In this document: positions 51,485-61,249 of the stretch, one piece after another
Position numbering within the stretch: the first letter of the stretch is position 1
Layout: every line of letters begins with the position of its first letter
NCBI RefSeq assembly: GCF_003234655.2
Contig: NZ_CP126271.1
Coordinates: 2,976,001-3,040,000 of the forward strand
Direction of reading: 5' to 3'
From: Curtobacterium sp. MCLR17_007
GTDB lineage: Bacteria > Actinomycetota > Actinomycetes > Actinomycetales > Microbacteriaceae
DNA: 64,000 nt
The notes under the pieces: model-generated
What the model saw: only the letters and a program-made list of their open reading frames with translations
What the model was told of the DNA's origin: nothing
Database searches by the model: none
Program-made: the position numbers and the translations under genes

Positions 51485-54195
51485 GGGCGGGTCATCCGTC
51501 CGCCGCCGAGCACGGTCGCCGCCCACCGGGACAGCCGTGCCCGGTCGACCTTCGAGTTGTGGCGGATGTCGGTCGGCAGCACCGGGACGACGAGCACCGC
51601 CGCGACGGGGACCCCGGCGGCAGCACGGACGGCCGCGGCGAGGGCGGCGGGCGCGAGCGCCGGACGACGAACCGGCGGCACGGTCTCGACGACCGCGACG
51701 ACCTGCTGCGTGCCGACGGGACCGATCCCGGCGACCCCGACCCGGCCGACGCCGGTGACCTGCTCGACGCGCTGCTCCGGGCCGACCGGGGTGACGACAC
51801 CCGCGGGTGTGGTGACGACGTGCTGCAACCGTCCCTCGACCCAGAGCTGCCCGTCTCTGTCCAGGTGCCCGACGTCACCGGTGCGGTGCCCCCGCGGGTC
51901 GGTGAGTCCCCGGCGGGACGCCCGGTTCGTCCGCCAGAGCCGGTCGTAGCCGTCGCGCACGTGCGGCGCGGCGACGACGATCTCGCCCGTGACGTCGGGA
52001 TCCGTGGTCAGGGTGTCGGCCGGCACTCCCGAAGCGGAGAGCGGCGCGATGCGGACGTCGACTCCGCGTGCGGGTCGGCCGACGCAGACCCCGCCGACGG
52101 CGGAGACCGTCGAGGCTGCCGCGCGCACGGCATCGAGGTCGACGTCGGTCATGAGCAGCCCCTCGGTCATGCCGTAGGGCGTGTGCGCGGACGCGTTCGG
52201 CATCAGCTCGGTCGCCGCGGCCAGCAGCCTCGCGGACACCGGGGCGCCCGCGGAGAGGAACAGCCGCACCCGCGCCAGCGCCGAGCGGTCGGCGTCGGTC
52301 AGCGCCGGAGCGGTCGCGACGACGTTCGCGAGCGCCGCGGGTGACAGGAACACCACCGTGGCGTCAGCGGCGGACACCGACGCGGCGACCGCACGCGCCG
52401 TCAGCGTCCGCGGTGCCGTGACGTCCATGTCCGGAGCCACCGACCGAGCGCCGAGTGCGGGCCCGAGCAGCGCGAACGGTGCGAACCCCGCGACCAGTCC
52501 GGTGCCGACACCGATGCCGTACTGCCCCGCGAGCACGTCGCGGACGGCGCCGAGCTGACCGTGCGTGTACACGACGCCCTTGGCTGGACCGGTCGACCCG
52601 CTGGTGAACAGCACGGCAGCGGGGGTCGTCGGCGCCGGTGCATCGGGCAAGGTGGCACCGGCCGCGAGACGACGGGCACCACGACGCGCGACCGAAGCGA
52701 GCGTGTGCTCGACCCGGAGCGCCGCACGGGCCGGAGCCGGCAGCGCGAGCGTCGCGATGCGTCGCCCGGGCCACCCCAGGGCACGGGCCGCGGCGAGCCC
52801 GGGCAGTGCGCCGATCACCCAGTCCGGACGGGCGCCCTTCACGGCGCGCGTGAGTCCGCGCAGCCCGAGACCGGCGTCCGCCACCACGACGGTCGCGCCG
52901 ATCCGGATGCTGGCGTACAGCGCCGCGGTCAGGTCGGCGCCGGGCGTCACGAGCAGCGAGACCCGGTCACCGGGGCGGACGCCGATGTCGACGAGCCCGG
53001 CGGCGACCTGGTCGATCCGTCGGGCGAGCAGGCGCCAGGTGATCGTGCGGGTGCCTCCGGGGGCGGCCATCTCGACCAGGGCCGGTTCGTCGGAGTCGCG
53101 CAGGTCGTCGAGGGCGGCCCAGAGCGGGCGGCTCGCGTCCGGTGCGGTGTCACCGCTGGACGGGAGGCCCCCCTCGGCTCCGGCAGGCGCGTGGCCGTCC
53201 GGCAGACGGTCGCCCAGCCAGTCGAGGACCGTCCCGGCGACGTCGGCGTCCTCGGGCAGCAGGTGCCCGGCCCCCTCGAAGCGGTGGACGTCCGCGTGCG
53301 GCAGGCGCTCGGCCAGGTCGTCCAGGTACCGCTCGAGGAACACCGGGTCGCGCGGTCCCCAGAGCAACAGGGCGGGGACGTCGAGCGCAGCGACACCCGA
53401 CGAGATCCGGGCGAGTTCGGGGGCGCTGTCGTGCCGGGCGTCGACGGGGATGTCCGCCACGAAGCCGCCGATGCCACCGCGACGGGCAGCGCCGCGGTAC
53501 GGCGCACGGAAGGCGTCGGCCACGGGGCGGTCGAGCTTCGGGTGCGCGATCGCCAGGGTCGTCTCGAGGAACGCCGGCGTGACGACGGTCGCACGGCCGA
53601 GCAGCTGGGGACGGAGCGCGAGCCGGAGCGGGGCCGGGATCGGGGCGTCGACGGGCTGGTGCACGGCGGTGTTGCACGTCGCGACGCCCACCACCAGCTC
53701 GGGGTGGTCGACGGCCCAGCCGAGCGACACCACGCCGCCCCAGTCGTGGCCGAGGGTGACGACGGGTCCGGCCAGGCCGAGCTCGTCGGTCAGCGCGCCG
53801 AGGTCGGCGACCCGCTGCGGCAGCCCGCGCGTGACCCCGGTGCGCTCCGAGAAGCCCATGTCGAGCTGGTCGACGGCGACCACGCGCCAGGCGGGTCCAC
53901 CGGCGGCAGCCACGGCGAGCGACGTGCGGAGCACCGAGCGCCACAGGTACGACCACGTCGGGTTGCCGTGCACGCACAGCAGCGTGCCGACCGGTTCCAC
54001 GCCGAGGTCGGCCAGGGATCCGGCCGTGTCGAGGAGGTGCCAGGTGCGCGTGGCGTGATCCGAGCCTCCATTCCGGTCCGCCGACCAGGCGGCGACGGTG
54101 ACCAGCCGTGACCACGCGGGGTCGAGGCCGGGCAGCGAGGGCGGCAGCGTGGCCGGAGCGGTGCTCGCGGCCACGCGGGGCAGCCCGGAGGTCAC
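51481..54195 (-). CDS. oleBC: OleBC fusion: beta-lactone decarboxylase plus beta-lactone synthetase
   Basis: 904 aa. The N-terminal OleB half is haloalkane-dehalogenase-like: LLCVHGNPTWSYLWRSVLR, nucleophile Asp near residue 150 in TLGHDWGGVVSLGWAV, and His in FEGAGHLLPEDA. A short linker around residues 335-360 carries a remnant of the GGACGGGAGGCC repeat. The C-terminal OleC half is an AMP-forming ligase: VLFTSGSTGPAKGVVYTH, PYGMTEGLLMT, TGDVGHLDRDGQLWVEGR. OleC cyclises the beta-hydroxy acid to a beta-lactone and OleB expels CO2 to leave a cis-olefin. Fused OleBC is known in actinobacteria. GTG overlaps oleA stop (GTGA). Confidence 0.9.
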   Translation of the reverse strand: MTSGLPRVAASTAPATLPPSLPGLDPAWSRLVTVAAWSADRNGGSDHATRTWHLLDTAGSLADLGVEPVGTLLCVHGNPTWSYLWRSVLRTSLAVAAAGGPAWRVVAVDQLDMGFSERTGVTRGLPQRVADLGALTDELGLAGPVVTLGHDWGGVVSLGWAVDHPELVVGVATCNTAVHQPVDAPIPAPLRLALRPQLLGRATVVTPAFLETTLAIAHPKLDRPVADAFRAPYRGAARRGGIGGFVADIPVDARHDSAPELARISSGVAALDVPALLLWGPRDPVFLERYLDDLAERLPHADVHRFEGAGHLLPEDADVAGTVLDWLGDRLPDGHAPAGAEGGLPSSGDTAPDASRPLWAALDDLRDSDEPALVEMAAPGGTRTITWRLLARRIDQVAAGLVDIGVRPGDRVSLLVTPGADLTAALYASIRIGATVVVADAGLGLRGLTRAVKGARPDWVIGALPGLAAARALGWPGRRIATLALPAPARAALRVEHTLASVARRGARRLAAGATLPDAPAPTTPAAVLFTSGSTGPAKGVVYTHGQLGAVRDVLAGQYGIGVGTGLVAGFAPFALLGPALGARSVAPDMDVTAPRTLTARAVAASVSAADATVVFLSPAALANVVATAPALTDADRSALARVRLFLSAGAPVSARLLAAATELMPNASAHTPYGMTEGLLMTDVDLDAVRAAASTVSAVGGVCVGRPARGVDVRIAPLSASGVPADTLTTDPDVTGEIVVAAPHVRDGYDRLWRTNRASRRGLTDPRGHRTGDVGHLDRDGQLWVEGRLQHVVTTPAGVVTPVGPEQRVEQVTGVGRVGVAGIGPVGTQQVVAVVETVPPVRRPALAPAALAAAVRAAAGVPVAAVLVVPVLPTDIRHNSKVDRARLSRWAATVLGGGRMTRP

Positions 54196-55265
54196 CAGCG
54201 CAGTTCCATCATCGCCGTGTTGATGCCGGAGCCCACGCCGCCCAGGAAGACGCGGTCCCCCGGGCGGATGCGGCCGGCGGCGGCCTCGTCGGCCAGGGTG
54301 ATCGGGATGGACGCCGGGCCGACGTTGCCGAAGCGCTCGTAGGTCGTGGGGACCTTGTCGCGGGGCACACCGATGGCCTCGACGAAGGCGTTCGTGTGGA
54401 CGTCGGAGACCTGGTGCAGGACGTAACGGTCCATGTCGGCCCAGTCGAAGTGCGAGCGCGCTTCGTTCCAGGCGGCGACGACGAGCTCCATGCCGCCCTT
54501 GAGCAGCATCTTGGCGTCGGTGAACATGCCGTCCACGCTGCCGACGCACAGGTCGTACCACTGGGTCGCAGCGCGGGTGACGCCACCGACGATGCGGTGC
54601 CCGCCCGGGTGCATGTCCGCCGGGCCGAGCACGGCTGCGGCCGCACCGGAACCGAGCGTCAGGCTCGCGAACTCGCTCATGAAGTCCTTGCGGTTGCGGC
54701 CGCCCTGGTTCAGCCGCTCGATCGTGTTGAGCTGCACCTGGTCGGCGTCCTCGCCGTCGACCACGAGCGCGTACTTGATCTGCCCAGAGTCGATCATGCC
54801 GGCGGCGACACTCATCGCGTTGACGAACCCCAGGCACGCGTTCGCGATGTCGAAGTTGATGGCTGACGACGGCAGGCCGAGCCCGTGGTGGAGTCGGACG
54901 GCCACCGAGGGCTCGAGGTGCGGGCGCGTCACCGAGGTGTTGATGAGCAGGCCGACGTCCTCGGGGCGGATGCCCGCTTCGGCCATCGCACGGCGTCCCG
55001 CGTCGATCGCGGCGTCCTGGAAGGACTGCCCCTCGCCCCAGTTGCGACGCTCCTTGACACCGGCCACGCGCTCGAGCAGACCCATCGGCAGACGCAGGCG
55101 GCGGAGGACGCCACGCAGCTTCTCCTCGATGTCCGCAGAGGTCGTCACACGCTCGGCCACGGTGGTCGCGACCGAGAGCAGGGCGACGTTGTCGTGCTTG
55201 GCCGTCGCGTTGCCCGGGCGCTCGATTTCGCTGCTCGTCGCCTGGTCGACCGGCCGTTCCGTCAT
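54192..55265 (-). CDS. oleA: 3-oxoacyl synthase III family protein, head-to-head acyl condensing enzyme
   Basis: 357 aa thiolase-fold enzyme. Catalytic Cys about 144 in FDIANACLGFVNAMSVAAG, His in DRYVLHQVSDVHTN and Asn in ERFGNVGPASIPITL. OleA couples two fatty acyl-CoAs to a long beta-keto acid. Its length and its position before oleBC and oleD separate it from FabH. An alternative ATG 27 bp upstream (MRKYVSVTI) is possible. Confidence 0.9.
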   Translation of the reverse strand: MTERPVDQATSSEIERPGNATAKHDNVALLSVATTVAERVTTSADIEEKLRGVLRRLRLPMGLLERVAGVKERRNWGEGQSFQDAAIDAGRRAMAEAGIRPEDVGLLINTSVTRPHLEPSVAVRLHHGLGLPSSAINFDIANACLGFVNAMSVAAGMIDSGQIKYALVVDGEDADQVQLNTIERLNQGGRNRKDFMSEFASLTLGSGAAAAVLGPADMHPGGHRIVGGVTRAATQWYDLCVGSVDGMFTDAKMLLKGGMELVVAAWNEARSHFDWADMDRYVLHQVSDVHTNAFVEAIGVPRDKVPTTYERFGNVGPASIPITLADEAAAGRIRPGDRVFLGGVGSGINTAMMELRW

Positions 55266-55445
55266 GATCGTCACCGATACATACTTCCGCATCCGGCCTG
55301 GATGCGCGATCCGGATGCGCTGTGCGACGCTCCGCGACCCCGTCGGACCCGGTGACGCGGACCGCGTGGGCCGTCGGACACAGTCCGGTCTCGTGGTCCC
55401 AGGAGCGAGGATCTGTCCGTTACGCTGCCGATCCGAGGGGGAACC

Positions 55446-56351
55446 GTGCACAGAGGGATCGCGATCGGACTGGTCGTCGTGGCAGCAGTGGGGCTGTCGG
55501 GGTGTTCGTTGCTCCGTGGTGACTCCGGCGGGGTGCCGGCGCCGTCACGGTCGTCCTCGGCGACGGGGACCCCCTCGCCGTCCGCCAGCGCGACGAGCGA
55601 CGCCGACAGCGAGGCCGAACGGCTGCGCGAGTCCGCCTCGCCCCGTCCACCGACGGCCGAGCCCACCCAGGCGTCGATGCCCGCACCGACCATCTCGACG
55701 ATCCCCGACGGGACCGTGCTGGCCGAGGCCGACGTGACCTCGCCGAAGGGCAGCGTCCACTTCCACTACCGCGTCGTGGCCGCAGGCGAGTCCTACGAGA
55801 TCGAGTACTCGGGCTTCACGTCGACGCTGCCGGTCCCCGTGGGCGTGATGCTCGTCGACACCGCACCCGCGGTCGGTGACGGCATCACGTACCGCGGCGT
55901 CGGCGACCACCTGCTGGGCGGACCGACCTCGGCCCCGGCAGCCGCCGCCTCGGCCCCGCTGACGGGGTCGTCGTACGACCCGTCGTGGCTCGGCTCGATC
56001 GTGACGTACTCGGACGCCACGAGCGACCCGTCGATCCCGGTTGAGATCGGCCCGGGGAAGGTGCTCGCCGTCAACAGCGTGCGGTGGTCGGTTCCGACGC
56101 GCACGACGAACGTGCACCCGGTCGACGGCGGCGCCCGCTCCGGTGCGAGCGGCGCCGTCACCGCGACGTCGTCCTCGGGTGCACCGACGTCCTACGAGAT
56201 CGCGCCGGACGACCTGATCGGCGACGTCGCCGCGCGCTTCGGGATCTCGGTCGAGGCGGTCATCTGGCTGAACCACGACCTGCGCGTGTACGGACAGCAG
56301 CAGTACCTGTACGAGGGCACGACGCTCAACCTGGACCCGATCCGGCGCTGA
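55446..56351 (+). CDS. LysM-domain lipoprotein
   Basis: 301 aa. MHRGIAIGLVVVAAVGLSGC is a lipoprotein signal peptide with Cys20 after LSG. Residues about 25-75 are a Ser/Pro/Ala-rich linker, followed by a beta-rich domain. The C-terminus has a LysM-like segment, DDLIGDVAARFGISVEAVIW and LYEGTTLNLDP, which binds peptidoglycan. It is probably surface-anchored and cell-wall associated. Start is GTG. It is divergent from oleA and convergent with pgi across a strong terminator. Confidence 0.82.
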   Translation: MHRGIAIGLVVVAAVGLSGCSLLRGDSGGVPAPSRSSSATGTPSPSASATSDADSEAERLRESASPRPPTAEPTQASMPAPTISTIPDGTVLAEADVTSPKGSVHFHYRVVAAGESYEIEYSGFTSTLPVPVGVMLVDTAPAVGDGITYRGVGDHLLGGPTSAPAAAASAPLTGSSYDPSWLGSIVTYSDATSDPSIPVEIGPGKVLAVNSVRWSVPTRTTNVHPVDGGARSGASGAVTATSSSGAPTSYEIAPDDLIGDVAARFGISVEAVIWLNHDLRVYGQQQYLYEGTTLNLDPIRR

Positions 56352-56374
56352 GCGATCGCGGCGTCGTCGGGCGC

Positions 56375-56418
56375 GGATGTGCCCGCGCGGAACCACGGAT
56401 GTGCCCGCTCGGAACCAC
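56375..56418. repeat. Tandem duplication of a 22-bp unit
   Basis: GGATGTGCCCGCGCGGAACC plus AC at 56375-56396 and the same unit with one change (T for G) at 56397-56418, directly before the terminator hairpin at 56420. No gene is present here. Confidence 0.7.
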
Positions 56419-56419
56419 G

Positions 56420-56463
56420 GAACGGACACGGCACCACGGGGATCCGCGGTGCCGTGTCCGTTC
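56420..56463. terminator. Hairpin terminator between convergent LysM lipoprotein and pgi genes
   Basis: Perfect 16-bp arms GAACGGACACGGCACC (56420-56435) and its complement (56448-56463) with a 12-base loop, between two convergent stop codons. Likely works in both directions. Confidence 0.75.
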
Positions 56464-56483
56464 TGCAGTGCTGTACCGGAGCG

Positions 56484-58202
56484 CTACTTCCGCAGCTCGA
56501 GGTACTTCGCGATGAGGGCCTTGGTGGACGAGTCCTGCGACTCGAGCACGGACTGGTCACCGTCGACCGCGGGAGCGATCTGCAGCGCGAGCTGCTTGCC
56601 GAGCTCCACGCCCCACTGGTCGAACGAGTCGATGCCCCAGATCGTGCCCTCGGTGAAGACGATGTGCTCGTACAGCGCGATGAGCTGTCCGACGACGCTC
56701 GGGCTGAGCTCCGGCGCCAGGATCGACGTCGACGGCTTGTTGCCCGTGAAGGTGCGTGCCGCGACGATCGCTTCGTCCGTGGTGCCCTCGGCGCGGACCT
56801 CGTCGGCGGTCTTGCCGAACGCCAGCGCCTTGGTCTGCGCGAAGAAGTTCGCCAGGAACAGGTTGTGGACGTCCTGCCCGGGCTCGACCGCCTTGCCGTC
56901 GCCGGTCTCGTCCTTGAGCGGACGGGCCGGGTTGGCGACCGTGATGAAGTCGGCGGGGATCAGGCGCGTGCCCTGGTGGATGAGCTGGTAGAACGCGTGC
57001 TGGCCGTTCGTGCCGGGCTCGCCCCAGAAGACCTCGCCGGTGTCGGTCGTGACGGGTGACCCGTCCCAGCGGACGCGCTTGCCGTTCGACTCCATCGTGA
57101 GCTGCTGCAGGTACGCGGCAAAGCGGTGCAGGTACTGCGTGTACGGCAGGACCGCGTGGCTCTGCGCGCCGAGGAAGTTCGAGTACCAGACGTTGAGCAG
57201 ACCCATCAGCACGGGCACGTTCTGCTCGAGCGGGGTGGTGCTCATGTGCTCGTCGATGGTGTGGAAGCCGGCCAGGAACTGCTTCCAGTTGTCCGGCCCG
57301 ATCGCGATCACGACGCTGGTGCCGATGGCCGAGTCGACCGAGTAGCGACCGCCCACCCAGTCCCAGAACCCGAAGGCGTTCTCGGGGTCGATCCCGAACG
57401 CGGCGACCTTGTCGAGGGCGGTCGAGACGGCGACGAAGTGCTTGGCGACGGCGTCGTTCTTGGCGTCGTCGGCGGCGTCGGTGAGCGACAGGCGCTCCCA
57501 GAGCCACTGGCGCGCTAGGCGGGCGTTCGTCAGGGTCTCGAGCGTGCCGAATGTCTTCGACGCCACGATGAACAGCGTGGTCTCGGGGTCGAGGTCCGCT
57601 GTCTTCTCGTAGATGTCCGAGGGGTCGATGTTCGACACGAAGCGGGCTTCGATGCCGGCCTGGACGTAGGGCTTCAGGGCTTCGTAGACCATGACCGGAC
57701 CGAGGTCGGAGCCACCGATGCCGATGTTGACGACGGTCTCGATGCGCTTGCCGGTGACGCCCTTCCACTCCCCGGAACGGACCTTGTCCGCGAAGGCGTA
57801 GACCTTGTCGAGCGTGGCGTGCACGTCGGCGTCGACGTCCTGGCCGTCGACGACGAAGCCCTTGGCCGGCACGAGCTCGCCCTGTGCCGGACGACGCAGC
57901 GCGGTGTGCAGGACGGCGCGGTCCTCGGTGGCGTTGATGTGCTCGCCGGCGATCATCGCCTGGTAGCGCTCGGCGACGCCGGCGTCCTGGGCGAGCTGCA
58001 GCAGCGCGTCGAGGATCTCCTTCGTGACGAGGCCCTTCGACAGGTCCACGGTGAGGTCACCGGCCTGGAAGGTGTACTGCTCGGCACGGGTGGGGTCGCT
58101 GTCGAACCATCCCCGCAGGTCCGGGGAGAAGCCGTCGGCGATGCCGGCGAGCGTCTTCCAGGCTGCGGTCGTCGTGGGATCGACGGGTGCGGATTCGGTC
58201 AC
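56484..58202 (-). CDS. pgi: Glucose-6-phosphate isomerase
   Basis: 572 aa, close to the usual 550. Family signatures: [55 protein letters not shown], and [19 protein letters not shown] (the catalytic Glu and His region), and the final [16 protein letters not shown]. It interconverts glucose-6-phosphate and fructose-6-phosphate in glycolysis and gluconeogenesis. GTG at 58202 is preceded by AGGAGG at ideal spacing. Confidence 0.97.
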   Translation of the reverse strand: MTESAPVDPTTTAAWKTLAGIADGFSPDLRGWFDSDPTRAEQYTFQAGDLTVDLSKGLVTKEILDALLQLAQDAGVAERYQAMIAGEHINATEDRAVLHTALRRPAQGELVPAKGFVVDGQDVDADVHATLDKVYAFADKVRSGEWKGVTGKRIETVVNIGIGGSDLGPVMVYEALKPYVQAGIEARFVSNIDPSDIYEKTADLDPETTLFIVASKTFGTLETLTNARLARQWLWERLSLTDAADDAKNDAVAKHFVAVSTALDKVAAFGIDPENAFGFWDWVGGRYSVDSAIGTSVVIAIGPDNWKQFLAGFHTIDEHMSTTPLEQNVPVLMGLLNVWYSNFLGAQSHAVLPYTQYLHRFAAYLQQLTMESNGKRVRWDGSPVTTDTGEVFWGEPGTNGQHAFYQLIHQGTRLIPADFITVANPARPLKDETGDGKAVEPGQDVHNLFLANFFAQTKALAFGKTADEVRAEGTTDEAIVAARTFTGNKPSTSILAPELSPSVVGQLIALYEHIVFTEGTIWGIDSFDQWGVELGKQLALQIAPAVDGDQSVLESQDSSTKALIAKYLELRK

Positions 58203-58362
58203 GGATTCCTCCTGAGCGCATGGGGCTGACTGGTCCGCAGACCTCCGCAACGCTGCGACGCGGGCCGCATCCGAGCGTAGTGCGCGCGGACGGAGCGCGC
58301 GCACAGTGCGACGGGACCTGTGGAGAACCGTCTGGAGGCCCGGCTGCCGTGACCGGCGCCGC

Positions 58363-59355
58363 TCAGGTGAGCAGGGCCTCCAGGGTGTCGGCCAGGGGGC
58401 CGTCCGCCGCGGCCCGCCAGGACCGGCCGGCCCACAGGTGCAGCGCGTGCGGGTCGCCGTCGACGGCGGCCGCAAGGCGGATCGGCCGGGTCAGGTGGTG
58501 CAGAGCCGGGTAGCCGAGCGGCGCGTCCTCGTGCTCGCGGACGAAGCGGTTCACGAGCGCCCGTGCCGGTCGTCCGGTGAAGGCCCGCGTGAGCGCGGTG
58601 CGGTCGAAGACCGGGTCGACGAGGGCCTCGCGGTGCGTCGTCCCGGTGCCCGCTTCGTCCGTCCGCAGCACGAGCGTGCCGACCATCGCAGCGGCGGCGC
58701 CCGCGAGCCGGACGGCCTCGACGTCGTCCGCGCTCCCGATGCCACCCGCGGCGACCACGGGCACGTCGACCTGGGCCAGGACCGCGCGCACCAGGTCGGG
58801 CAGGGGCTCCCAGACCGGCGACTGCTCCGGGTCGAGGACCGCCGAGTGACCGCCGGCGGCCTCGCCCTGCACGACCAGGACGTCGATCCCCCGCTCGGCT
58901 GCGGCCAGGGCGTCGACCGGGTTCGTCACGGTCTGCACCGTCACCGTGCCGCGGCGGCGCAGGTCCGCGACGGTCTGCGCCGAGGGCAGCCCGAACGTGA
59001 AGGACACGACCGACACCGGGTCGTCGAGCAGCAACGCGAGCTTCTCGGCCCAGCCGTCGTCGTCCTCGCGCTTGTCGGGCAGGTCCGGGACCCCGAGGGA
59101 AGCGCGGTAGCGGTCGTAGTCGACGTCGCTGATCGGGACCGGGTTCGGTGCGAAGAGGTTGACGCCGAAGCGGTCCGTGCGGGTGCGGACCTCGGCGATC
59201 TCCGACGCGAGTTCCTCGGTCGTGCGGTACCCGGCGGCGAGGGACGCGAACTGGGCGGACCGGGCTGCCGCGATGACGAGCGCCGGCGTCGACGGCCCGC
59301 CCGCCATCGGTGCGACGTGCAGCGGTGACCGGAGGACCTCGGGGAGTTGGTTCAC
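58363..59355 (-). CDS. Nitronate monooxygenase family protein
   Basis: 330 aa FMN-dependent TIM barrel. [20 protein letters not shown] is the N-terminal motif, [18 protein letters not shown] the motif with catalytic His, [20 protein letters not shown] the phosphate-binding loop, and [17 protein letters not shown] follows. Members oxidise propionate-3-nitronate and other alkyl nitronates. GTG at 59355 opens [14 protein letters not shown]. Monocistronic. Confidence 0.88.
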   Translation of the reverse strand: MNQLPEVLRSPLHVAPMAGGPSTPALVIAAARSAQFASLAAGYRTTEELASEIAEVRTRTDRFGVNLFAPNPVPISDVDYDRYRASLGVPDLPDKREDDDGWAEKLALLLDDPVSVVSFTFGLPSAQTVADLRRRGTVTVQTVTNPVDALAAAERGIDVLVVQGEAAGGHSAVLDPEQSPVWEPLPDLVRAVLAQVDVPVVAAGGIGSADDVEAVRLAGAAAAMVGTLVLRTDEAGTGTTHREALVDPVFDRTALTRAFTGRPARALVNRFVREHEDAPLGYPALHHLTRPIRLAAAVDGDPHALHLWAGRSWRAAADGPLADTLEALLT

Positions 59356-59393
59356 CCCTCGATCCTGCACCGCCCGGGGCACCGACGATGCCG

Positions 59394-60584
59394 TCAGCCC
59401 TCCGGCAGGTGCTCCTTCGGCAGCTTCCGGAGCTTGGCACGGCGCTTGCGGCGCTCGGGGATCATCGAGCGCATCTCCTCGAGCTTGCCGAAGCACAGCA
59501 GCCGGTCGCCCGGTTCGAGGGCGACGCCGCTGCGGGGGTTGGGGATGACACTCGACCCGCGGTGCAGGGTGAGCACGGTGATGTCCCGGTCCCAGAGCCC
59601 GGACTCCTTGATCGTCTTGCCCACCAGGTCGGCGTTCGTGTGCACCAGGAGCTCGGCGACCCCGTAGCCCGTCGACACCGACAGGCGCTGCCGGACGTCG
59701 ATCTCCGGGAAGGCGACCTGGTTGGCGATGAAGTCGATGACGGCCCCGGCGATGTCGAGCCCGGTGGCACGCTCGATGCCCTCGAGCCCGGGTGACGAGT
59801 TGACCTCCATCACGAGCGGCCCGTCGTTGCCCTCGAGCATGTCGACGCCGGCGACGCGCAGCCCCATGATCTGCGCCGACCGCACCGCTGCCTCTTCGTA
59901 CTCGGGGGTCAGGGTCACCGCCTCGACGGTCCCGCCACGGTGCACGTTCGACCGGAACTCGTCACCCGAGGCACTGCGGCGCATCGCGGCCACCACCCGG
60001 TCGCCGACGACGAGCGCGCGGATGTCCTTGCCGCGGCTCTCCGCGATGAAGCTCTGGATCAGCACGTTCTGCTTGGTCGAGTGCAGGGTCTCGACGATGG
60101 ACTCGGCCACCTTGGCTTCCGGCGCCAGGATGACGCCGATGCCCTGGGTGCCCTCGAGCAGCTTGATCACGACGGGCGCCCCACCGACGCGCTCGATCGC
60201 CCCGCGGACGTCCCCGCGCCCGGCGACGAACGTGGTCGCGGGCATCCCGATGTCGTGGCGGGACAGGATCTGGTTCGCGCGGAGCTTGTCGCGGGAGTTC
60301 GTGATCCCGTTCGCGGTGTTCGGCGTGTAGACGTCCATCTGCTCGAACTGCCGCACGACCGCGGTGCCGTAGTACGTGATCGAGTTCCCGATGCGGGGCA
60401 GGACGGCGTCGTAGTCGGAGATGAGCTTGCCGCGGTACTGCAGGTCGGGGGCGTCGCCCGTCAGGTCGATCGCGAAGCGCAGCGTGTTGAGGACCTTGAC
60501 CTCGTGCCCGCGGTCGAGCGCGGCGGTGCGGAGCCGCTCGGTCGAGTACGCCTGCGGGGCACGCGACAGGATGGCGAGTTTCAT
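59394..60584 (-). CDS. rimK: RimK-family ATP-grasp glutamate ligase with C-terminal TrkA-C domain
   Basis: 396 aa against about 300 for E. coli RimK. The ATP-grasp region includes NSRDKLRANQILSRHDIGMP, VIKLLEGTQGIGVILAPEA and the metal-binding end VMEVNSSPGLEGIERATG. From about residue 310 a TrkA-C-like domain follows (ELLVHTNADLVGKTIKESGL, then VALEPGDRLLCFGKLEEM), which in potassium channels binds nucleotides such as c-di-AMP. RimK adds glutamate to ribosomal protein S6 in enterobacteria. A divergent RimB-like protease gene lies 94 bp away. Confidence 0.88.
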   Translation of the reverse strand: MKLAILSRAPQAYSTERLRTAALDRGHEVKVLNTLRFAIDLTGDAPDLQYRGKLISDYDAVLPRIGNSITYYGTAVVRQFEQMDVYTPNTANGITNSRDKLRANQILSRHDIGMPATTFVAGRGDVRGAIERVGGAPVVIKLLEGTQGIGVILAPEAKVAESIVETLHSTKQNVLIQSFIAESRGKDIRALVVGDRVVAAMRRSASGDEFRSNVHRGGTVEAVTLTPEYEEAAVRSAQIMGLRVAGVDMLEGNDGPLVMEVNSSPGLEGIERATGLDIAGAVIDFIANQVAFPEIDVRQRLSVSTGYGVAELLVHTNADLVGKTIKESGLWDRDITVLTLHRGSSVIPNPRSGVALEPGDRLLCFGKLEEMRSMIPERRKRRAKLRKLPKEHLPEG

Positions 60585-60678
60585 CGGGAGGCTCCGCTGA
60601 TCGAGGGCTGGCGACGGCGACGCTCCATGCTGGCAGAAGGATGACGCACCGTGCGCGCCGTCCTGCCAGGATGGGCAC

Positions 60679-61161
60679 ATGCCCGACGGTCCGAAGCGCC
60701 CCACGCGCACCCCGATCGTCGCCGGGTGGCGCGAGTGGGCCGGGCTGCCGGACCTCGACATCCCGTGGATCAAGGTCAAGCTCGACACCGGCGCCCGCAC
60801 CTCAGCACTGCATGCGTTCGACCTCGAAGAACTGCCCGGCGACCGCGTGCGCTTCTCGGTGCACCCGTGGCAGGAGTCCGACGCCGACCCGACGACCGTC
60901 GAGTGCGCCGTGCACGACCGCCGCGTCGTCAGGAGCTCGTCCGGGCACACCCAGGAGCGCATCGTCGTGCTGACGGCCATCGAGCTGGCGGGTCGCACGG
61001 TGCAGGCCGAGGTGACGCTGAGCAACCGCGACCAGATGGGCTTCCGGATGCTCATCGGGCGCGAGGCCCTGCGCCAGGGCTTCGTCGTCGACCCGGCCCG
61101 GTCGTTCCAGGCCGGTCGCGCGCCGAAGGAGATCCGACGTCGCAACCGGGGCCGGATCTGA
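60679..61161 (+). CDS. rimB: RimB/ATP-dependent zinc protease-like retropepsin-fold protein
   Basis: 160 aa. The aspartic-protease-like motif KVKLDTGARTSALHAFDLEE and the closing FRMLIGREALRQGFVVDP match the PF05618 family (RimB, Put_Zn_protease). In Pseudomonas RimB works with RimK to control S6 glutamylation. It is divergent from rimK with a shared 94-bp upstream region, consistent with joint function. The basic tail RRRNRGRI is short. Gene symbol is by homology of family and context. Confidence 0.8.
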   Translation: MPDGPKRPTRTPIVAGWREWAGLPDLDIPWIKVKLDTGARTSALHAFDLEELPGDRVRFSVHPWQESDADPTTVECAVHDRRVVRSSSGHTQERIVVLTAIELAGRTVQAEVTLSNRDQMGFRMLIGREALRQGFVVDPARSFQAGRAPKEIRRRNRGRI

Positions 61162-61249
61162 CCGGTCGACGACACCCGTTGGTCACGGATCGGTCACGAG
61201 GTGTCAGGTCCGGGCATCCCTCGACACTTCTGGGGTGAGAGGGGGCACC

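Noticed and set aside
54192..55265. FabH (beta-ketoacyl-ACP synthase III) of fatty acid synthesis
   Set aside because: The neighbours are oleBC and oleD rather than fabD, acpP or fabF, and the sequence reads like OleA.
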